A DNA stretch of 64,000 bases, taken from contig PKTR01000002.1 of assembly GCA_002869065.1 (NCBI GenBank), positions 186,001 through 250,000 of the forward strand. Reading direction: 5' to 3'. The notes below the pieces were generated by a model. It ran no database searches. It had not been told where the DNA came from and saw only the letters and a program-made list of their open reading frames with translations. A program made the translations under genes and the position numbers. Shown one piece after another: positions 32,747-42,004 of this stretch. Within the stretch, counting starts at the first letter, position 1; every line of letters begins with the position of its first letter. The stretch comes from Hyphomicrobiales bacterium (GTDB lineage Bacteria; Pseudomonadota; Alphaproteobacteria; Rhizobiales; Rhodobiaceae).

Positions 32747-34696
32747 TTACTCCCCGAGTCCCATCTGGATGTAGCCGGTCGGGCAGACATCCTTACAGAT
32801 GTGGCAACCGACGCATTTTCCGTAGTCGGTGTCGACGTAGCGACCGACCGCGCGCTGATCCTTCTTGACCCGGAAGACGGCGTCCTGCGGGCAGAAGATA
32901 ACGCAGTTGTCGCACTCGAAGCACATGCCGCAGCTCATGCAGCGTTTGCCTTCGTGGATCGCCTGTTCCTCGGTCAGACCGATGAGACGTTCCTCGAAGT
33001 TGCCGACGACTTCTTCGCTTTCGACGTGCTTCTCGTCACGGATCTCGCGCCCGTCATATTTGAAGTGACCGAGGAAGAGTTCCTCGTGCGCGATGATTTG
33101 CGAGGTCGAACGATCTTCGTAGTTGTGAACCGCGAAGTTCTCGTCCGAAGTGCCGCGCGTCTGGGTATGATCGTACGGGCTCGGCTCGAGCTTGCGGTTG
33201 CGCAGCTCGTTCATCAGGTTGAAGTGATGAACGTCGACCTTCGGACGCTTGTCGGACAGGTGTCCCTGGAGGAACAGATCGATGCTTTCGGCAGCGATCG
33301 AACCCTGGCCGATGGCCGTGGTCAGGAGGTGCGGACGCAGGATGTCGCCACCGGCGAAATGCTTGTCCTTGTTCTTGACCTTGAAGACCTTGTCGGCATC
33401 GATGAAGCCGCGGCCATTGTCGAGGCCTTCGAGATCGCCCGACAGATCGCCCATCTGGCCGATGGCCGAGACGATGATGTCGCATTCGATTTCGAACTCG
33501 GTGCCTTCACGCGGGACCGGGCGCATGCCGTCCATGTCGCATTCGCACATCTTGAGCGCGATGGCGCGGCCGTCGTCGCCAAGGACGACTTCCAGCGGCA
33601 TGACACCACCCTTGATGTCGACGCCTTCGCGCAGCGCGTCTTCACGCTCGCGCTCGGCAGCCGTCATTTCCTCGATCGGGAAGAGCGAGGTCAGGGTCGC
33701 CTTGACGCCTTCGCGCGCCATAGTGCCGGCAACGTCGTGCGCGGTGAAGCCGAGCACGCCCGGATCGGCCGCGGTGTCCTTTTTGGCCACGGAGTTGATG
33801 TGGCCAAGACGGCGAGCAACCGAGGCAACGTCGATCGAGGTATCACCACCGCCGACGACGACGATCTTCTTCGCGGTGTGGACGACCCAGCCCTGGTTGA
33901 AGGCTTCGAGGAAGTCGACACCGGTGATGCAGTTCGGCGCGTCGGAACCCGGGACCGGCAGCGGACGGCCCTTCTGCGCACCGATGGCCCAGAAGATGGC
34001 GTCATAGTCGGCTTCGAGCTGCTCGACGGTGATGTCTTCGCCGATCTTGGTGTTGAGGCGGGCTTCGACGCCGAGGTCGAGGATACGCTGGATTTCAGCG
34101 TCGACCATGTCGCGCGGGGTACGATAGCCCGGGATACCGAAACGCATCATGCCGCCGAGATAGTCGTGCGCCTCGAACACGGTCACGCCGTGACCGCGGC
34201 GACGCAGGAAGTAGGCGGCCGACAGGCCGGCCGGACCACCGCCGATGACGGCGATCTTCTTGCCGGATTCGGCTTCGGGTCCCTTCAGCGTCAGCTTGTT
34301 CTCGATGGCGTAGTCGCCGACATACTGTTCGACTGCGTTGATGCCGACGAAATCGTCGACTTCGTTGCGGTTACAGCCGTCTTCGCACGGCGCCGGGCAA
34401 ACGCGACCCATCACCGAGGGGAACGGATTGGCTTCGGCCATCCGCTCGAAGGCATACTGCTGCCAGCTCATGCCTTCGACGGTCGGCTTGTCCATGCCGC
34501 GAGCGATCGCGAGCCAGCCGCGGATCTCATGACCGGACGGGCACGAGCCCTGGCACGGCGGCGTCCGGTGCACGTAGGTCGGGCACTTGTAGGAATGATC
34601 CGCCTTAAAGATCACCTCCTGAAGATCGTCGATCTCAGTGTCGCCGTCTTCAAAGCGACGGAAGGTCAGCTTCGTACTCCCGAGCTGTTCGTTCAT
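32747..34696 (-). CDS. dsrL: DsrL, NAD(P)H:acceptor oxidoreductase
   Basis: A 649-residue iron-sulfur flavoprotein related to glutamate synthase small subunits. In order: an N-terminal cysteine cluster region (CPTYVHRTPPCQGSCPSG and CPAPCEDGC), FAD-binding AVIGGGPAGLSAAY (about 150), NAD(P)-binding VVVGGGDTSIDVA (about 285), and two C-terminal ferredoxin motifs (CMSCGMCFECDNCVIFCP, CVGCHICKDVCPTG). DsrL takes electrons from DsrAB during sulfur oxidation, and its presence supports the oxidative direction. The ATG at 34696 has AGGAG eight bases upstream; a GTG three codons earlier is poorer. Confidence 0.94.
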   Translation of the reverse strand: MNEQLGSTKLTFRRFEDGDTEIDDLQEVIFKADHSYKCPTYVHRTPPCQGSCPSGHEIRGWLAIARGMDKPTVEGMSWQQYAFERMAEANPFPSVMGRVCPAPCEDGCNRNEVDDFVGINAVEQYVGDYAIENKLTLKGPEAESGKKIAVIGGGPAGLSAAYFLRRRGHGVTVFEAHDYLGGMMRFGIPGYRTPRDMVDAEIQRILDLGVEARLNTKIGEDITVEQLEADYDAIFWAIGAQKGRPLPVPGSDAPNCITGVDFLEAFNQGWVVHTAKKIVVVGGGDTSIDVASVARRLGHINSVAKKDTAADPGVLGFTAHDVAGTMAREGVKATLTSLFPIEEMTAAEREREDALREGVDIKGGVMPLEVVLGDDGRAIALKMCECDMDGMRPVPREGTEFEIECDIIVSAIGQMGDLSGDLEGLDNGRGFIDADKVFKVKNKDKHFAGGDILRPHLLTTAIGQGSIAAESIDLFLQGHLSDKRPKVDVHHFNLMNELRNRKLEPSPYDHTQTRGTSDENFAVHNYEDRSTSQIIAHEELFLGHFKYDGREIRDEKHVESEEVVGNFEERLIGLTEEQAIHEGKRCMSCGMCFECDNCVIFCPQDAVFRVKKDQRAVGRYVDTDYGKCVGCHICKDVCPTGYIQMGLGE

Positions 34697-34892
34697 TCCT
34701 CCCACTCCTCATTTCTGCCCGCCGCAGCGGCTGCTAAATGATCATTCCGCAGGGCGATGGCCATACGGACTTTGGTGTTTAGGGCCGCCGTCCCCCATTG
34801 TCCGGCGAACCGTTTCCCCCGTTCGAACGACAGTGTTCCTGCCGTTCGTCCTATGCCGCTCCGCGCCAGGCGCCTTGGCGGCATTATTCCTT

Positions 34893-34910
34893 GCGCGCCC
34901 TGCGGCGCGC
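34893..34910 (-). terminator. GC-rich hairpin just after dsrK
   Basis: GCGCGCC (34893-34899) and GGCGCGC (34904-34910) around CTGC, four bases past the dsrK stop, in the only gap above 200 bp within dsrA-P. There is no U-tract; partial attenuation or mRNA protection between dsrK and dsrL is possible. Confidence 0.45.
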
Positions 34911-34914
34911 TTCG

Positions 34915-36456
34915 TCAGGCGTCGTCGTCGCCATCCTCGTCGTCGTCGTCAGTCGTCTGACCATCGAGAATGATGGCGTTGGAAACGAGCTGATGGACAC
35001 TGACGATGGAGTCGCGTTCGAAGCCGTAATTCGGCATGACCTTGGCGAACTGGGTCTTGCAGATGGCGCAGATGGCGGCCATGTGCGTGACACCGTGATC
35101 CTCGGCCACTTCCTGCAGTGCGCGCATGCGCGGCTGAGCGCCCTTGACGCGAATGTCGATGATTTCGTCGGTCAGCAGACCGCCGCCGCCGCCACAGCAG
35201 AAGGTGGACTCGCGGATCGTGTCAGCCGCCATGTCGACGTAGTTGTTGCAGACCGCCCTGATGATGGCGCGCGGGATCTCGAACTGACCGCCCGGCATGT
35301 CGCCCATGCGCGAGGCACGCGCGACGTTGCAGCTGTCGTGATAGGTCAGCGTCATGTGATCGTTCTGCGACTTGTCGAACTTGAGCTCACCCTTCTGGAT
35401 CAGGTCGTAGGTGAACTCGCAGATGTGCTGCGGCACCGGATAGTTCGGGTCGAGGAAATCGAACGGGCCGGCCAGCGTGTTCCAGAAGGAATAGGCGACG
35501 CGCCAGGCGTGGCCGCATTCGCCGACGATGATGCGCTTGACGCCGAGGTCCTGGGCGGCCTTGCGGATGCGCTGGGCCACTTCGCGCATCTGCTCGTAAG
35601 AGCCGATGAACATGGCGAAGTTGGCGGCTTCCGAGGCATAGGACGAAATCGTCCAGTTGACGCCGGCCTGGTGGAACACCTTGGCGTAGCCGATGAGACC
35701 GTCGATATGCGGCTCGGCGAAGAAGTCGGCGCTCGGGGTGACGAGCAGGATATCTGCGCCCTTGACGTCGAGCGGCAGCTTCACCGGCACGCCGGTCTCG
35801 TCCTCGATATCCTCTTCAAGGTCTTCCAGCGTCGCGGCCAGCGCCTTTTCCGGCAGGCCGAGGTTGTTGCCGATCTTGTGAACCTTGCCGAGGATCTCGT
35901 TGCAGTACTTCTGGCCCTTGCCGACCGAGTCCATGATCTCGCGGGCGGCCATGGAGATCTCGGCGGTGTCGATGCCGTAGGGACAGTAGACCGAGCAACG
36001 GCGACACTGCGAGCACTGGTGGAAGTAGCTGTACCAGTCGTCGAGCACCTCTTCGGTGAGATCGACGGCGCCAACCAGCTTCGGGAACCACTTGCCCGGC
36101 AGGGTGAAGTAGCGGCGATAGACCTTGCGCAGCAGGTCCTGGCGAGCAACCGGCATGTTCTTCGGGTCGCCGGTGCCGAGGAAATAGTGGCACTTGTCGG
36201 TGCAGGCGCCGCATTTGACGCAACTGTCGAGATAGACCCGGAACGAGCGGTACTTGGTCAGCAGCTCGCCCATCTTGTCGATGGCCTTTTCCTGCCAGTT
36301 GTCGACAAGCTCACCGGGGAAGCCAAGGTCCGTGTTGTGCTGCGGGGCTGCCGCGTAAGGCAGCGAGTCCGCCATGGCACCGGGACACAGCGCCGGCATT
36401 TCCAACGGATCGAGATGTTCCTCGTCGCCGGTCTGCGGTTTGACGTGCTCGTTCAC
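34915..36456 (-). CDS. dsrK: DsrK, heterodisulfide reductase-like subunit
   Basis: A 513-residue cytoplasmic-side iron-sulfur protein. Two [4Fe-4S] motifs (CVKCGACTDKCHYF and CSQCRRCSVYCPYG) are followed by CCG domains: YHDSCNVARASR and STFCCGGGGGLL, with ICAICKTQ afterwards, as in HdrD-like subunits that act on DsrC disulfide. The start is a GTG at 36456 behind AAGGAAGG. The C-terminus is an acidic tail (DDDDEDGDDD), which is unusual. It pairs with DsrM in the membrane complex. Confidence 0.94.
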   Translation of the reverse strand: MNEHVKPQTGDEEHLDPLEMPALCPGAMADSLPYAAAPQHNTDLGFPGELVDNWQEKAIDKMGELLTKYRSFRVYLDSCVKCGACTDKCHYFLGTGDPKNMPVARQDLLRKVYRRYFTLPGKWFPKLVGAVDLTEEVLDDWYSYFHQCSQCRRCSVYCPYGIDTAEISMAAREIMDSVGKGQKYCNEILGKVHKIGNNLGLPEKALAATLEDLEEDIEDETGVPVKLPLDVKGADILLVTPSADFFAEPHIDGLIGYAKVFHQAGVNWTISSYASEAANFAMFIGSYEQMREVAQRIRKAAQDLGVKRIIVGECGHAWRVAYSFWNTLAGPFDFLDPNYPVPQHICEFTYDLIQKGELKFDKSQNDHMTLTYHDSCNVARASRMGDMPGGQFEIPRAIIRAVCNNYVDMAADTIRESTFCCGGGGGLLTDEIIDIRVKGAQPRMRALQEVAEDHGVTHMAAICAICKTQFAKVMPNYGFERDSIVSVHQLVSNAIILDGQTTDDDDEDGDDDA

Positions 36457-36520
36457 GTGACCTTCCTTCCCTAGCCTGTTTGCCGCTTGCGGTCTCTCAG
36501 GCGGCCAAGCGATCGCTGTT

Positions 36521-37243
36521 TCAGCTTTCCAGTCGCTGCGCCCAACGGGCCAGGTGACGCCGCTCACGCGGGTTGTCGACCTGATTGCGGGTCGGGCTGA
36601 AGAAGACGCCCGGCGCATGCAGCAGCTTGGAAATCGGGAACACAATCATCAACACCGCGACCAGGGTGAGATGCACCAGCAGAGCCGGGTCGGCCGGCAG
36701 CGGCTGCCAGTCGAAACGCATCAGACCGAGGAAGAACGCCTTGACGGCGACGATGTCGGTCCGAGCGACGAACTTCAGGCCGAGACCGGACAGGCCGATG
36801 GCGACGAGAAGCGCGAGCATCAGATGATCCGACGGCGCGGTGATGTAGCGGATGCGCGGTACCAGCACCCGGCGGGCCCACAGCGCGGCCAGCGCCGCGA
36901 CCATGGCAAAACCCGCATAGACGCCGAAGGGCTGAACAAAGGACACCCAGCCCCAGACAGGTTCGATGAAGTAACGGAGGTGGCGCATTACGACCACGGC
37001 AAGGGCCATGTGGAAGGCCCAGCCGAACAGCCAGATCCACTTGTTCGACTTGAACAGGCTCTCGAACAGAACCACTTCACGGCCCATGCGGAACCACACA
37101 CCGGTACGGGTGGTGGGGGCCGGCGTCGTCGGAATCTTCAACGGCGCCGGGGTCTTCGCATACTGCCAGATGCGGTAGCCGATGCCCGCCACGAAAAGCA
37201 ACGTGGAGGCGTAGAACAAGAGCGCGTAGACTGTCGTCAACAC
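36521..37243 (-). CDS. dsrM: DsrM, NarI-like cytochrome b subunit
   Basis: A 240-residue membrane protein with about five helices. The first is ALLFYASTLLFVAGIGY (7-23). Histidines in the helices (FHMALAVVVMRHLRY and LLVHLTLVAVLMIVFPISKLLHA) are placed to bind haem b as in NarI. It exchanges electrons between the quinone pool and DsrK. The start is a GTG at 37243 with GGGAGGGG upstream. Confidence 0.92.
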   Translation of the reverse strand: MLTTVYALLFYASTLLFVAGIGYRIWQYAKTPAPLKIPTTPAPTTRTGVWFRMGREVVLFESLFKSNKWIWLFGWAFHMALAVVVMRHLRYFIEPVWGWVSFVQPFGVYAGFAMVAALAALWARRVLVPRIRYITAPSDHLMLALLVAIGLSGLGLKFVARTDIVAVKAFFLGLMRFDWQPLPADPALLVHLTLVAVLMIVFPISKLLHAPGVFFSPTRNQVDNPRERRHLARWAQRLES

Positions 37244-37308
37244 GTGCGCCCCTCCCTTTACTGGTCCGGCTTTTTAGGGCTAGCCGGTATTAGATCTTTT
37301 CGATGCGC

Positions 37309-37641
37309 TTAGACGCAGCCGGTCGGCTTCGGAAGGCCGGCGATCTTACAAGCCTGCTTGGCCGGGCCGTACGGGAACAGCTCGTACAGGTACTTGTTCG
37401 AGGCCTTTTCCGGACCGAACTTCTTCTTCAGCGCCTTGACGAGAACGCGGATCGCCGGGGCAATCTGGTATTCGTCATAATACTCGCGGAGAAAGTTCAC
37501 GACTTCCCAGTGTTCCGGGGTCATGTCGATCTTTTCGTCCTGAGCGATGAGCTCGGCGAGATCGCTCGACCAAACCGAGATGTCGGTCAGGTAGCCTTCT
37601 TCGTCGTGCTCGACGGTCGTGCCGTTCAGTTCGTAAGCCAT
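37309..37641 (-). CDS. dsrC: DsrC sulfur-carrier protein
   Basis: A 110-residue DsrC/TusE-family protein with the flexible C-terminal arm intact: two cysteines ten residues apart in ACKIAGLPKPTGCV, the second being the penultimate residue. This CX10C arm is what distinguishes true DsrC, which forms a trisulfide and serves as substrate of DsrAB, from TusE. The central EHWEVVNFLREYYDEY helix is typical. It lies between dsrH and dsrM, as in other sulfur oxidisers. Confidence 0.96.
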   Translation of the reverse strand: MAYELNGTTVEHDEEGYLTDISVWSSDLAELIAQDEKIDMTPEHWEVVNFLREYYDEYQIAPAIRVLVKALKKKFGPEKASNKYLYELFPYGPAKQACKIAGLPKPTGCV

Positions 37642-37710
37642 GGTTCTTGCTCCTCTTGTCTCTTCCTACTTGTTTCCACCCGAGGCCGCCGCGGGGCGAC
37701 CGTCAGCGGA

Positions 37711-38022
37711 TCACAGCCACGCCTGCGTGCGCTGGTGTTCTGCAACCAGATCCACAAAGCCGTCATAATCCACAATCGAAACCCCGTCGATTAGGTCATC
37801 CGCGGACATACCGCGAGCACCAAGATCGGGGCCGAGAACGTAGACCTTGTGGTCCTTTGCGGCGCTGGAAAGGGAATCGGCGAAGGCGGTGGACTTGCGC
37901 AGTCCGACCACGCCGTCTTCGATCGCGAGAATGGCATCGCCCGGCATAAGATGCGCCAGGCAGCTGGCGAATGCGTTGCGCTCGAAGGGCGACTTATTGA
38001 CGGTGTGCAGTGTCGTCGACAT
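37711..38022 (-). CDS. dsrH: DsrH sulfurtransferase subunit
   Basis: A 103-residue TusB/DsrH-family protein: MSTTLHTVNKSPFE, C21 in FASCLAHLMPGDAILAIEDGV, and a closing YDGFVDLVAEHQRTQAWL. It forms the (DsrEFH)2 hexamer that passes sulfur to DsrC. It follows dsrF by 21 bp. Confidence 0.94.
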   Translation of the reverse strand: MSTTLHTVNKSPFERNAFASCLAHLMPGDAILAIEDGVVGLRKSTAFADSLSSAAKDHKVYVLGPDLGARGMSADDLIDGVSIVDYDGFVDLVAEHQRTQAWL

Positions 38023-38043
38023 GTTTTCTCTCCGCCCTTTTCC

Positions 38044-38478
38044 TTAGAAGCCCATGATGACGTCTTGTTCGGCCATCAGCGCGGCCAGTTCGGCGCGCGT
38101 GACGAGCTGAATCGACGGCTTTTCGGCCCAGTCGTCATCCTCGTCCTCGTAGGTGACTTCCATCAGGTCGTCGGCCGAGAGGCCGCGCTCCTCGAGCGAT
38201 TCCTTCTCGACGTAAAGCTTGTTGATCTCGTAGTCGCCGAGCGCGTTGTAGGCCGGCGAGAAGTTCTTCATGCCGATGCCCTTGGTGTCCTGACCGGCCA
38301 TCAGCTGGTAGACGCCATCATCGAGAAAGGCGAGGCAGACATCCTGTTCAAAGGCTGCCGAAATCAGCACCACTTCCAGCGACTCGAGCGCATAGATGGT
38401 GCCGTAAGGCGCCTTGCGGTTGACGTACATGAACTTCTTGACGACTTCGCCGTCGACTTCGGGTGCTTCCACGGTCAT
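38044..38478 (-). CDS. dsrF: DsrF sulfurtransferase subunit
   Basis: A 144-residue TusC/DsrF-family protein: KKFMYVNRKAPYGTIYALESLEVVLISAAFEQDVCLAFLDDGV is split here into the usual nucleotide-fold start, a helix and the second strand; YQLMAGQDTKGIGMKNFSPA follows. It is a structural part of the DsrEFH hexamer. The C-terminal half has an acidic insert (EDEDDDWAE), making it slightly longer than usual. Confidence 0.92.
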   Translation of the reverse strand: MTVEAPEVDGEVVKKFMYVNRKAPYGTIYALESLEVVLISAAFEQDVCLAFLDDGVYQLMAGQDTKGIGMKNFSPAYNALGDYEINKLYVEKESLEERGLSADDLMEVTYEDEDDDWAEKPSIQLVTRAELAALMAEQDVIMGF

Positions 38479-38587
38479 CCCGATCTCCCCTTGAGCCCGC
38501 TTTCCGTTCCGGCCCTCGGCCGCTGGAAAACGTCGTGTTCTGGTCTTTCCCGTTCGCGCGGCGCTTCAGGCCGGCGCGGCACTCAAA

Positions 38588-38980
38588 TCAGTCGCCGAAC
38601 ACCACCAGGCGGTCGGAAACGATACCGGCTTCCACCAGCTGGCCGAGGCCCGAGATGCGGAAACCCGGCGCGATGTTGTTGGCATCCTTGCCCTGGCGAC
38701 GCGCTTCGTTCTCATCGAGAATGCCGCGGCGCTGCGCGGCCGCGATGCAGACGACCATGTCGAGGTCGTGCTTCTCGGCGAGCTCCGTCCACATCTTCTG
38801 GATGTTGCGGTCGTCCTGCGGCGGAACGGTCAGACGAGTACCGTTGTTGACGCCGTCATTGTAGAAAAAGACACGAAAGATCTCGTGACCCTTCTCAAGA
38901 GCCGCCTTCGTAAACTGATAGGCCGAGTCAGACGCCTGATGCGTGTAAGGCCCTTCGGTGACCAAGATTCCGAACTTCAC
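38588..38980 (-). CDS. dsrE: DsrE sulfurtransferase subunit
   Basis: A 130-residue TusD/DsrE-family protein. The active-site cysteine is C78 in MVVCIAAAQRRG, the same position as in Allochromatium DsrE. The N-terminus KFGILVTEGPYTHQASDSA and the YNDGVNN loop are typical. The start is a GTG at 38980 with GGGGGAG upstream. First gene of the EFH group, 210 bp after dsrB. Confidence 0.94.
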   Translation of the reverse strand: MKFGILVTEGPYTHQASDSAYQFTKAALEKGHEIFRVFFYNDGVNNGTRLTVPPQDDRNIQKMWTELAEKHDLDMVVCIAAAQRRGILDENEARRQGKDANNIAPGFRISGLGQLVEAGIVSDRLVVFGD

Positions 38981-39190
38981 AATACGTCTCCCCCGGAGTC
39001 CCGTTTTCCCTACGTGAAGACAAAGCCGTCCTTGCCTGCGAACCGCGATCACGCGGGGTCGCCGTGCCGACCTGCAATGTCCCCCTTGCCGGGCTGGTCC
39101 GGCTTGCTCTGTGGCAAATGCCGGAATTCCCGTTTGATCTTGGTGCCGGCGCGCACCGGGCGCGCCGGCTGATGTCGTTGCTGTCGCGTC

Positions 39191-40270
39191 CTAGAAGTGG
39201 ACGTGAGCCGACATGTTCATGTTGTGGCGCGCACCGGTCCACGTATCGATGTGGTGCTTGGTGAACGGCAGATCGGCGAGCTCGAAGAAGCGCGGCCAAC
39301 CGATGCGGTCGATCCATTCGCCCATGCGCTCCCAATCCTTGGCATTTTCCTTGTAAGCCGCGAGGATCTTCTTGACGACCTCGGAGACTTCCGGCCAACG
39401 CGGCGGATTGTTCGGCAGGTTGGCCATGACCAGCTTGTGGAAGGTCGGCTTCGAACGGGCGTTCGAGTGCTTGCCGCCAACCCAGATGGCGATCTTGGTC
39501 GAGTCCTTGCCGTTGATCTGCATCGGCGGGCACGGCGGGTAGCAGGCGCCGCAGCACACGCACTTCTTCTCGTCAACCTCGAGCGACGGCTTGCCGTCGA
39601 CCATGGCCGGACGAATGGCCGCCACCGGGCAGCGCGCGACGACAGCCGGGCGTTCGCACACATTCGACACGAGATCATGGTTGATCCGCGGCGGCTTGGT
39701 GTACTGGACGTTGACGGCGATGTCGCCCTGACCACCGCAGTTGATCTGGCAGCACGAGGTGGTGATGCGAACGCGGTTCGGCATCTCTTCCTTGATGAAG
39801 TCCTCGTACATCATATCCATCAGGCTCTTGACGACGCCGGAAGCGTCGGTGCCCGGGATATCGCAGTGCAGCCAGCCCTGGGTGTGCGAGATCATGGAGA
39901 TCGAGTTGCCGGTGCCGCCGACGGGGAAACCCTCGGACTGCAGCTTCTCGATCAGCGGATCGACCTTGTCGGCCGACGACACCATGTACTCGATGTTCGA
40001 GCGGGTGGTGAACCGCACGTGACCCTCAGCGAACTGGTCGCCGATGTCGCACAGCTTGCGGATGGTAAAGATGTCCATCTGGCGCTGGGTGCCAGCGCGG
40101 ACCGTCCACACCTCGTCGCCGTTCTTGGCAACGTGATGCAGCACGCCCGGCCGCGGACGATCATGCCAGTCCCAGTTACCGTAGTTCTTGCGCATCACCG
40201 GATGCATCAAGGGGAACGGATCAGGCACGCCGACTTCATCGGGCGTACGCGGTTGCGTCGCTTCACTCAT
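39191..40270 (-). CDS. dsrB: DsrB, sulfite reductase beta subunit
   Basis: A 359-residue subunit. The cluster/siroheme region carries TTSCCQINCGGQGD and the later NVCERPAVVARCP, and the inserted ferredoxin domain CVCCGACYPPCPPM. The N-terminus NYGNWDWHDRPRPGVLHHVA is typical of DsrB. The active sirohaem site of the alpha2beta2 enzyme is formed with this subunit, and DsrC docks next to it. The ATG at 40270 follows GGGAGA. dsrA lies 31 bp upstream. Confidence 0.96.
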   Translation of the reverse strand: MSEATQPRTPDEVGVPDPFPLMHPVMRKNYGNWDWHDRPRPGVLHHVAKNGDEVWTVRAGTQRQMDIFTIRKLCDIGDQFAEGHVRFTTRSNIEYMVSSADKVDPLIEKLQSEGFPVGGTGNSISMISHTQGWLHCDIPGTDASGVVKSLMDMMYEDFIKEEMPNRVRITTSCCQINCGGQGDIAVNVQYTKPPRINHDLVSNVCERPAVVARCPVAAIRPAMVDGKPSLEVDEKKCVCCGACYPPCPPMQINGKDSTKIAIWVGGKHSNARSKPTFHKLVMANLPNNPPRWPEVSEVVKKILAAYKENAKDWERMGEWIDRIGWPRFFELADLPFTKHHIDTWTGARHNMNMSAHVHF

Positions 40271-40301
40271 CAATTCTCTCCCTTAGGCAATGCTTCGGTC
40301 G

Positions 40302-41582
40302 TTACTCGGCAGCGACCGGCTCACCACTGTCTTTCTTGCCCTTGCGCTCGTACCACTTCTCCGCTTCCTCGGTGAAGTCGTCGGTGCGGACGTAGCAGGA
40401 CGTGCGCGGATGACGGACCATGTTCGGATCCGGATCGATGCCGACAGCCTCGAGGAAGGCCGGCAGACCGATGCGGTCGATGGTCTCGCCGATACGCTCG
40501 TGCTCGAGCGCGTTCTCGGCGAAGAAGTCGATGACGTTACCGGCGAACTCGTTCAGAGCCTCGAAATCCTCGTCGGTGCCGAGCTTCATGAACGGCACGA
40601 CCATGGTGCCCATCAGGTCGCCGATCTTCAGCGCGCGCTTGCCGCCGATGAGGACCGAAACGCCCTTGTCATCACCCGGCGACAGCGCCTTGTTCATGAC
40701 GTTCAGGCAGTGCATGCAGCGCACGCACGACTTGTTGTCGACTTCCAGCGTGTCGTCGTCATTGAGGCTGAGCGCGCGGGTCGGGCACATCGCAACGACG
40801 GAGTCGATGACATATTTGCGACCAACCTCGTCGACGTACTTCTTGACCTCTTCCTGGTTGACCTTCATGTCGTCGCGCCAGGTGCCGATGACAGCGAAGT
40901 CAGCGCGGTGAATGGCGTTGACGCAGTCGTTGCCGCAGCCCGAGAACTTGAACTTGAACTTGTAGGGCAGCGCCGGGCGGTGCATCTCGTCGAGGAACTC
41001 GTTGATGACCTCGCGGTGGGCGCGCACTTCGTCGTAGCACGACATTTCGCAGCGGGCATGGCCGACGCAGCTCATCGAGGTACGCAGCGCCGGACCGGCA
41101 CCGCCAAGGTCGTAACCCATCTCGTTGAGTTCATCGAACGCCTTCTGGGTGTTCTCGGTGGTGCAGCCCTGGAACATGATGTCGCCGGACTGGCCATGGA
41201 ACGCGATCAGGCCCGAACCGTACTTCTCCCAGATGTCGCACATCTTGCGGAGCGTCTCGGTGTCGTAGTGGTAGCCTGCCGGCGGCATGACGCGAAGGGT
41301 GTGGAATTCCTTCGATTCCGGGAACTTCGAGGCAACTTCGGAGAAGCGCGGAATGATGCCGCCGCCGTAACCGAAGACCGACACGGTGCCGCCCTTCCAG
41401 AAGCCGAGGCGCTCTTCATAAGAGTGCTCAAGCTGACCCAGCAGGTCGTTCACCATCGGCGCGTACTGCTCGCCCTGGGAATCACGCAGGCGCTTCAGGC
41501 CGGTGATGAAGCTCGGCCACGGACCGCTTTCCAGCTCGTCCAGAAGCGGTGTCTCGTGGTGTTTTCCGTTATCGGCTGACAT
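40302..41582 (-). CDS. dsrA: DsrA, sulfite reductase alpha subunit
   Basis: A 426-residue subunit with the complete set of ligands: C172 and C178 (CX5C) and C216 and C220 (CX3C) for the siroheme-coupled cluster, and the ferredoxin domain with C266, C286, C289 and C292. In sulfur oxidisers DsrAB works in reverse, oxidising DsrC-bound sulfane sulfur to sulfite in the cytoplasm; DsrL, DsrEFH and the DsrC arm in the same cluster support that direction. It is the first gene of the dsr run, behind the promoter region 41736-41825. Confidence 0.96.
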   Translation of the reverse strand: MSADNGKHHETPLLDELESGPWPSFITGLKRLRDSQGEQYAPMVNDLLGQLEHSYEERLGFWKGGTVSVFGYGGGIIPRFSEVASKFPESKEFHTLRVMPPAGYHYDTETLRKMCDIWEKYGSGLIAFHGQSGDIMFQGCTTENTQKAFDELNEMGYDLGGAGPALRTSMSCVGHARCEMSCYDEVRAHREVINEFLDEMHRPALPYKFKFKFSGCGNDCVNAIHRADFAVIGTWRDDMKVNQEEVKKYVDEVGRKYVIDSVVAMCPTRALSLNDDDTLEVDNKSCVRCMHCLNVMNKALSPGDDKGVSVLIGGKRALKIGDLMGTMVVPFMKLGTDEDFEALNEFAGNVIDFFAENALEHERIGETIDRIGLPAFLEAVGIDPDPNMVRHPRTSCYVRTDDFTEEAEKWYERKGKKDSGEPVAAE

Positions 41583-41735
41583 ATGCGATCCTCACCCTCC
41601 TTGCGGCGGCACGACATTCTGGCTCGGCGCGCCGTTGATGCATCCTTGGTGGCAGCCCTGCGACGCGTCGCATCCGCCATGTTCGTGCGGGCGGCGCAGC
41701 GGGCCGGTTTCGGCCAGCACTGAGCGTGCCCTCGC

Positions 41736-41757
41736 CTGTATGAAATGATTCATACAG
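41736..41757. promoter_or_regulatory. 22-bp palindrome in the dsrA leader
   Basis: CTGTATGAA (41736-41744), ATGA, TTCATACAG (41749-41757): perfect nine-base arms with a four-base spacer, 154 bp before dsrA. It has the size of a dimeric repressor or activator site. Confidence 0.65.
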
Positions 41758-41796
41758 CGGATCCCGTCTCCCACCGTTCCCCCTCGGCAGACTTTG

Positions 41797-41825
41797 ATCA
41801 TATATCGATCCTTTCATATCAGCAA
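41797..41825 (-). promoter_or_regulatory. candidate dsrA promoter
   Basis: Read on the minus strand: TTGCTG (-35, 41825-41820), 17 bases, TATGAT (-10, 41802-41797). Its spacer contains TATGAA, the half-site of the palindrome 40 bp downstream. The leader to dsrA would be about 208 nt. Confidence 0.5.
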
Positions 41826-42004
41826 GGGCTAATATGACAGGAATAACTCGTTTTATTACTTGGATTTACAGTCATCGAGCGGGTGCAGCAGAGTTTTTTG
41901 CGCTGCACAAAACGGAACGATTCCATCGGCAGCGGATTCCTCTTGGCTAAGCTCGCCTCATACTTTTTGGGGAGGCAAAACTTATACCCGGGGCCTTTTT
42001 ATGC

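Noticed and set aside
32144-34741. 865-codon open frame on the plus strand
   Set aside because: Antisense shadow of dsrJ-dsrL, whose cysteine, FAD and NAD motifs are unmistakable on the minus strand.
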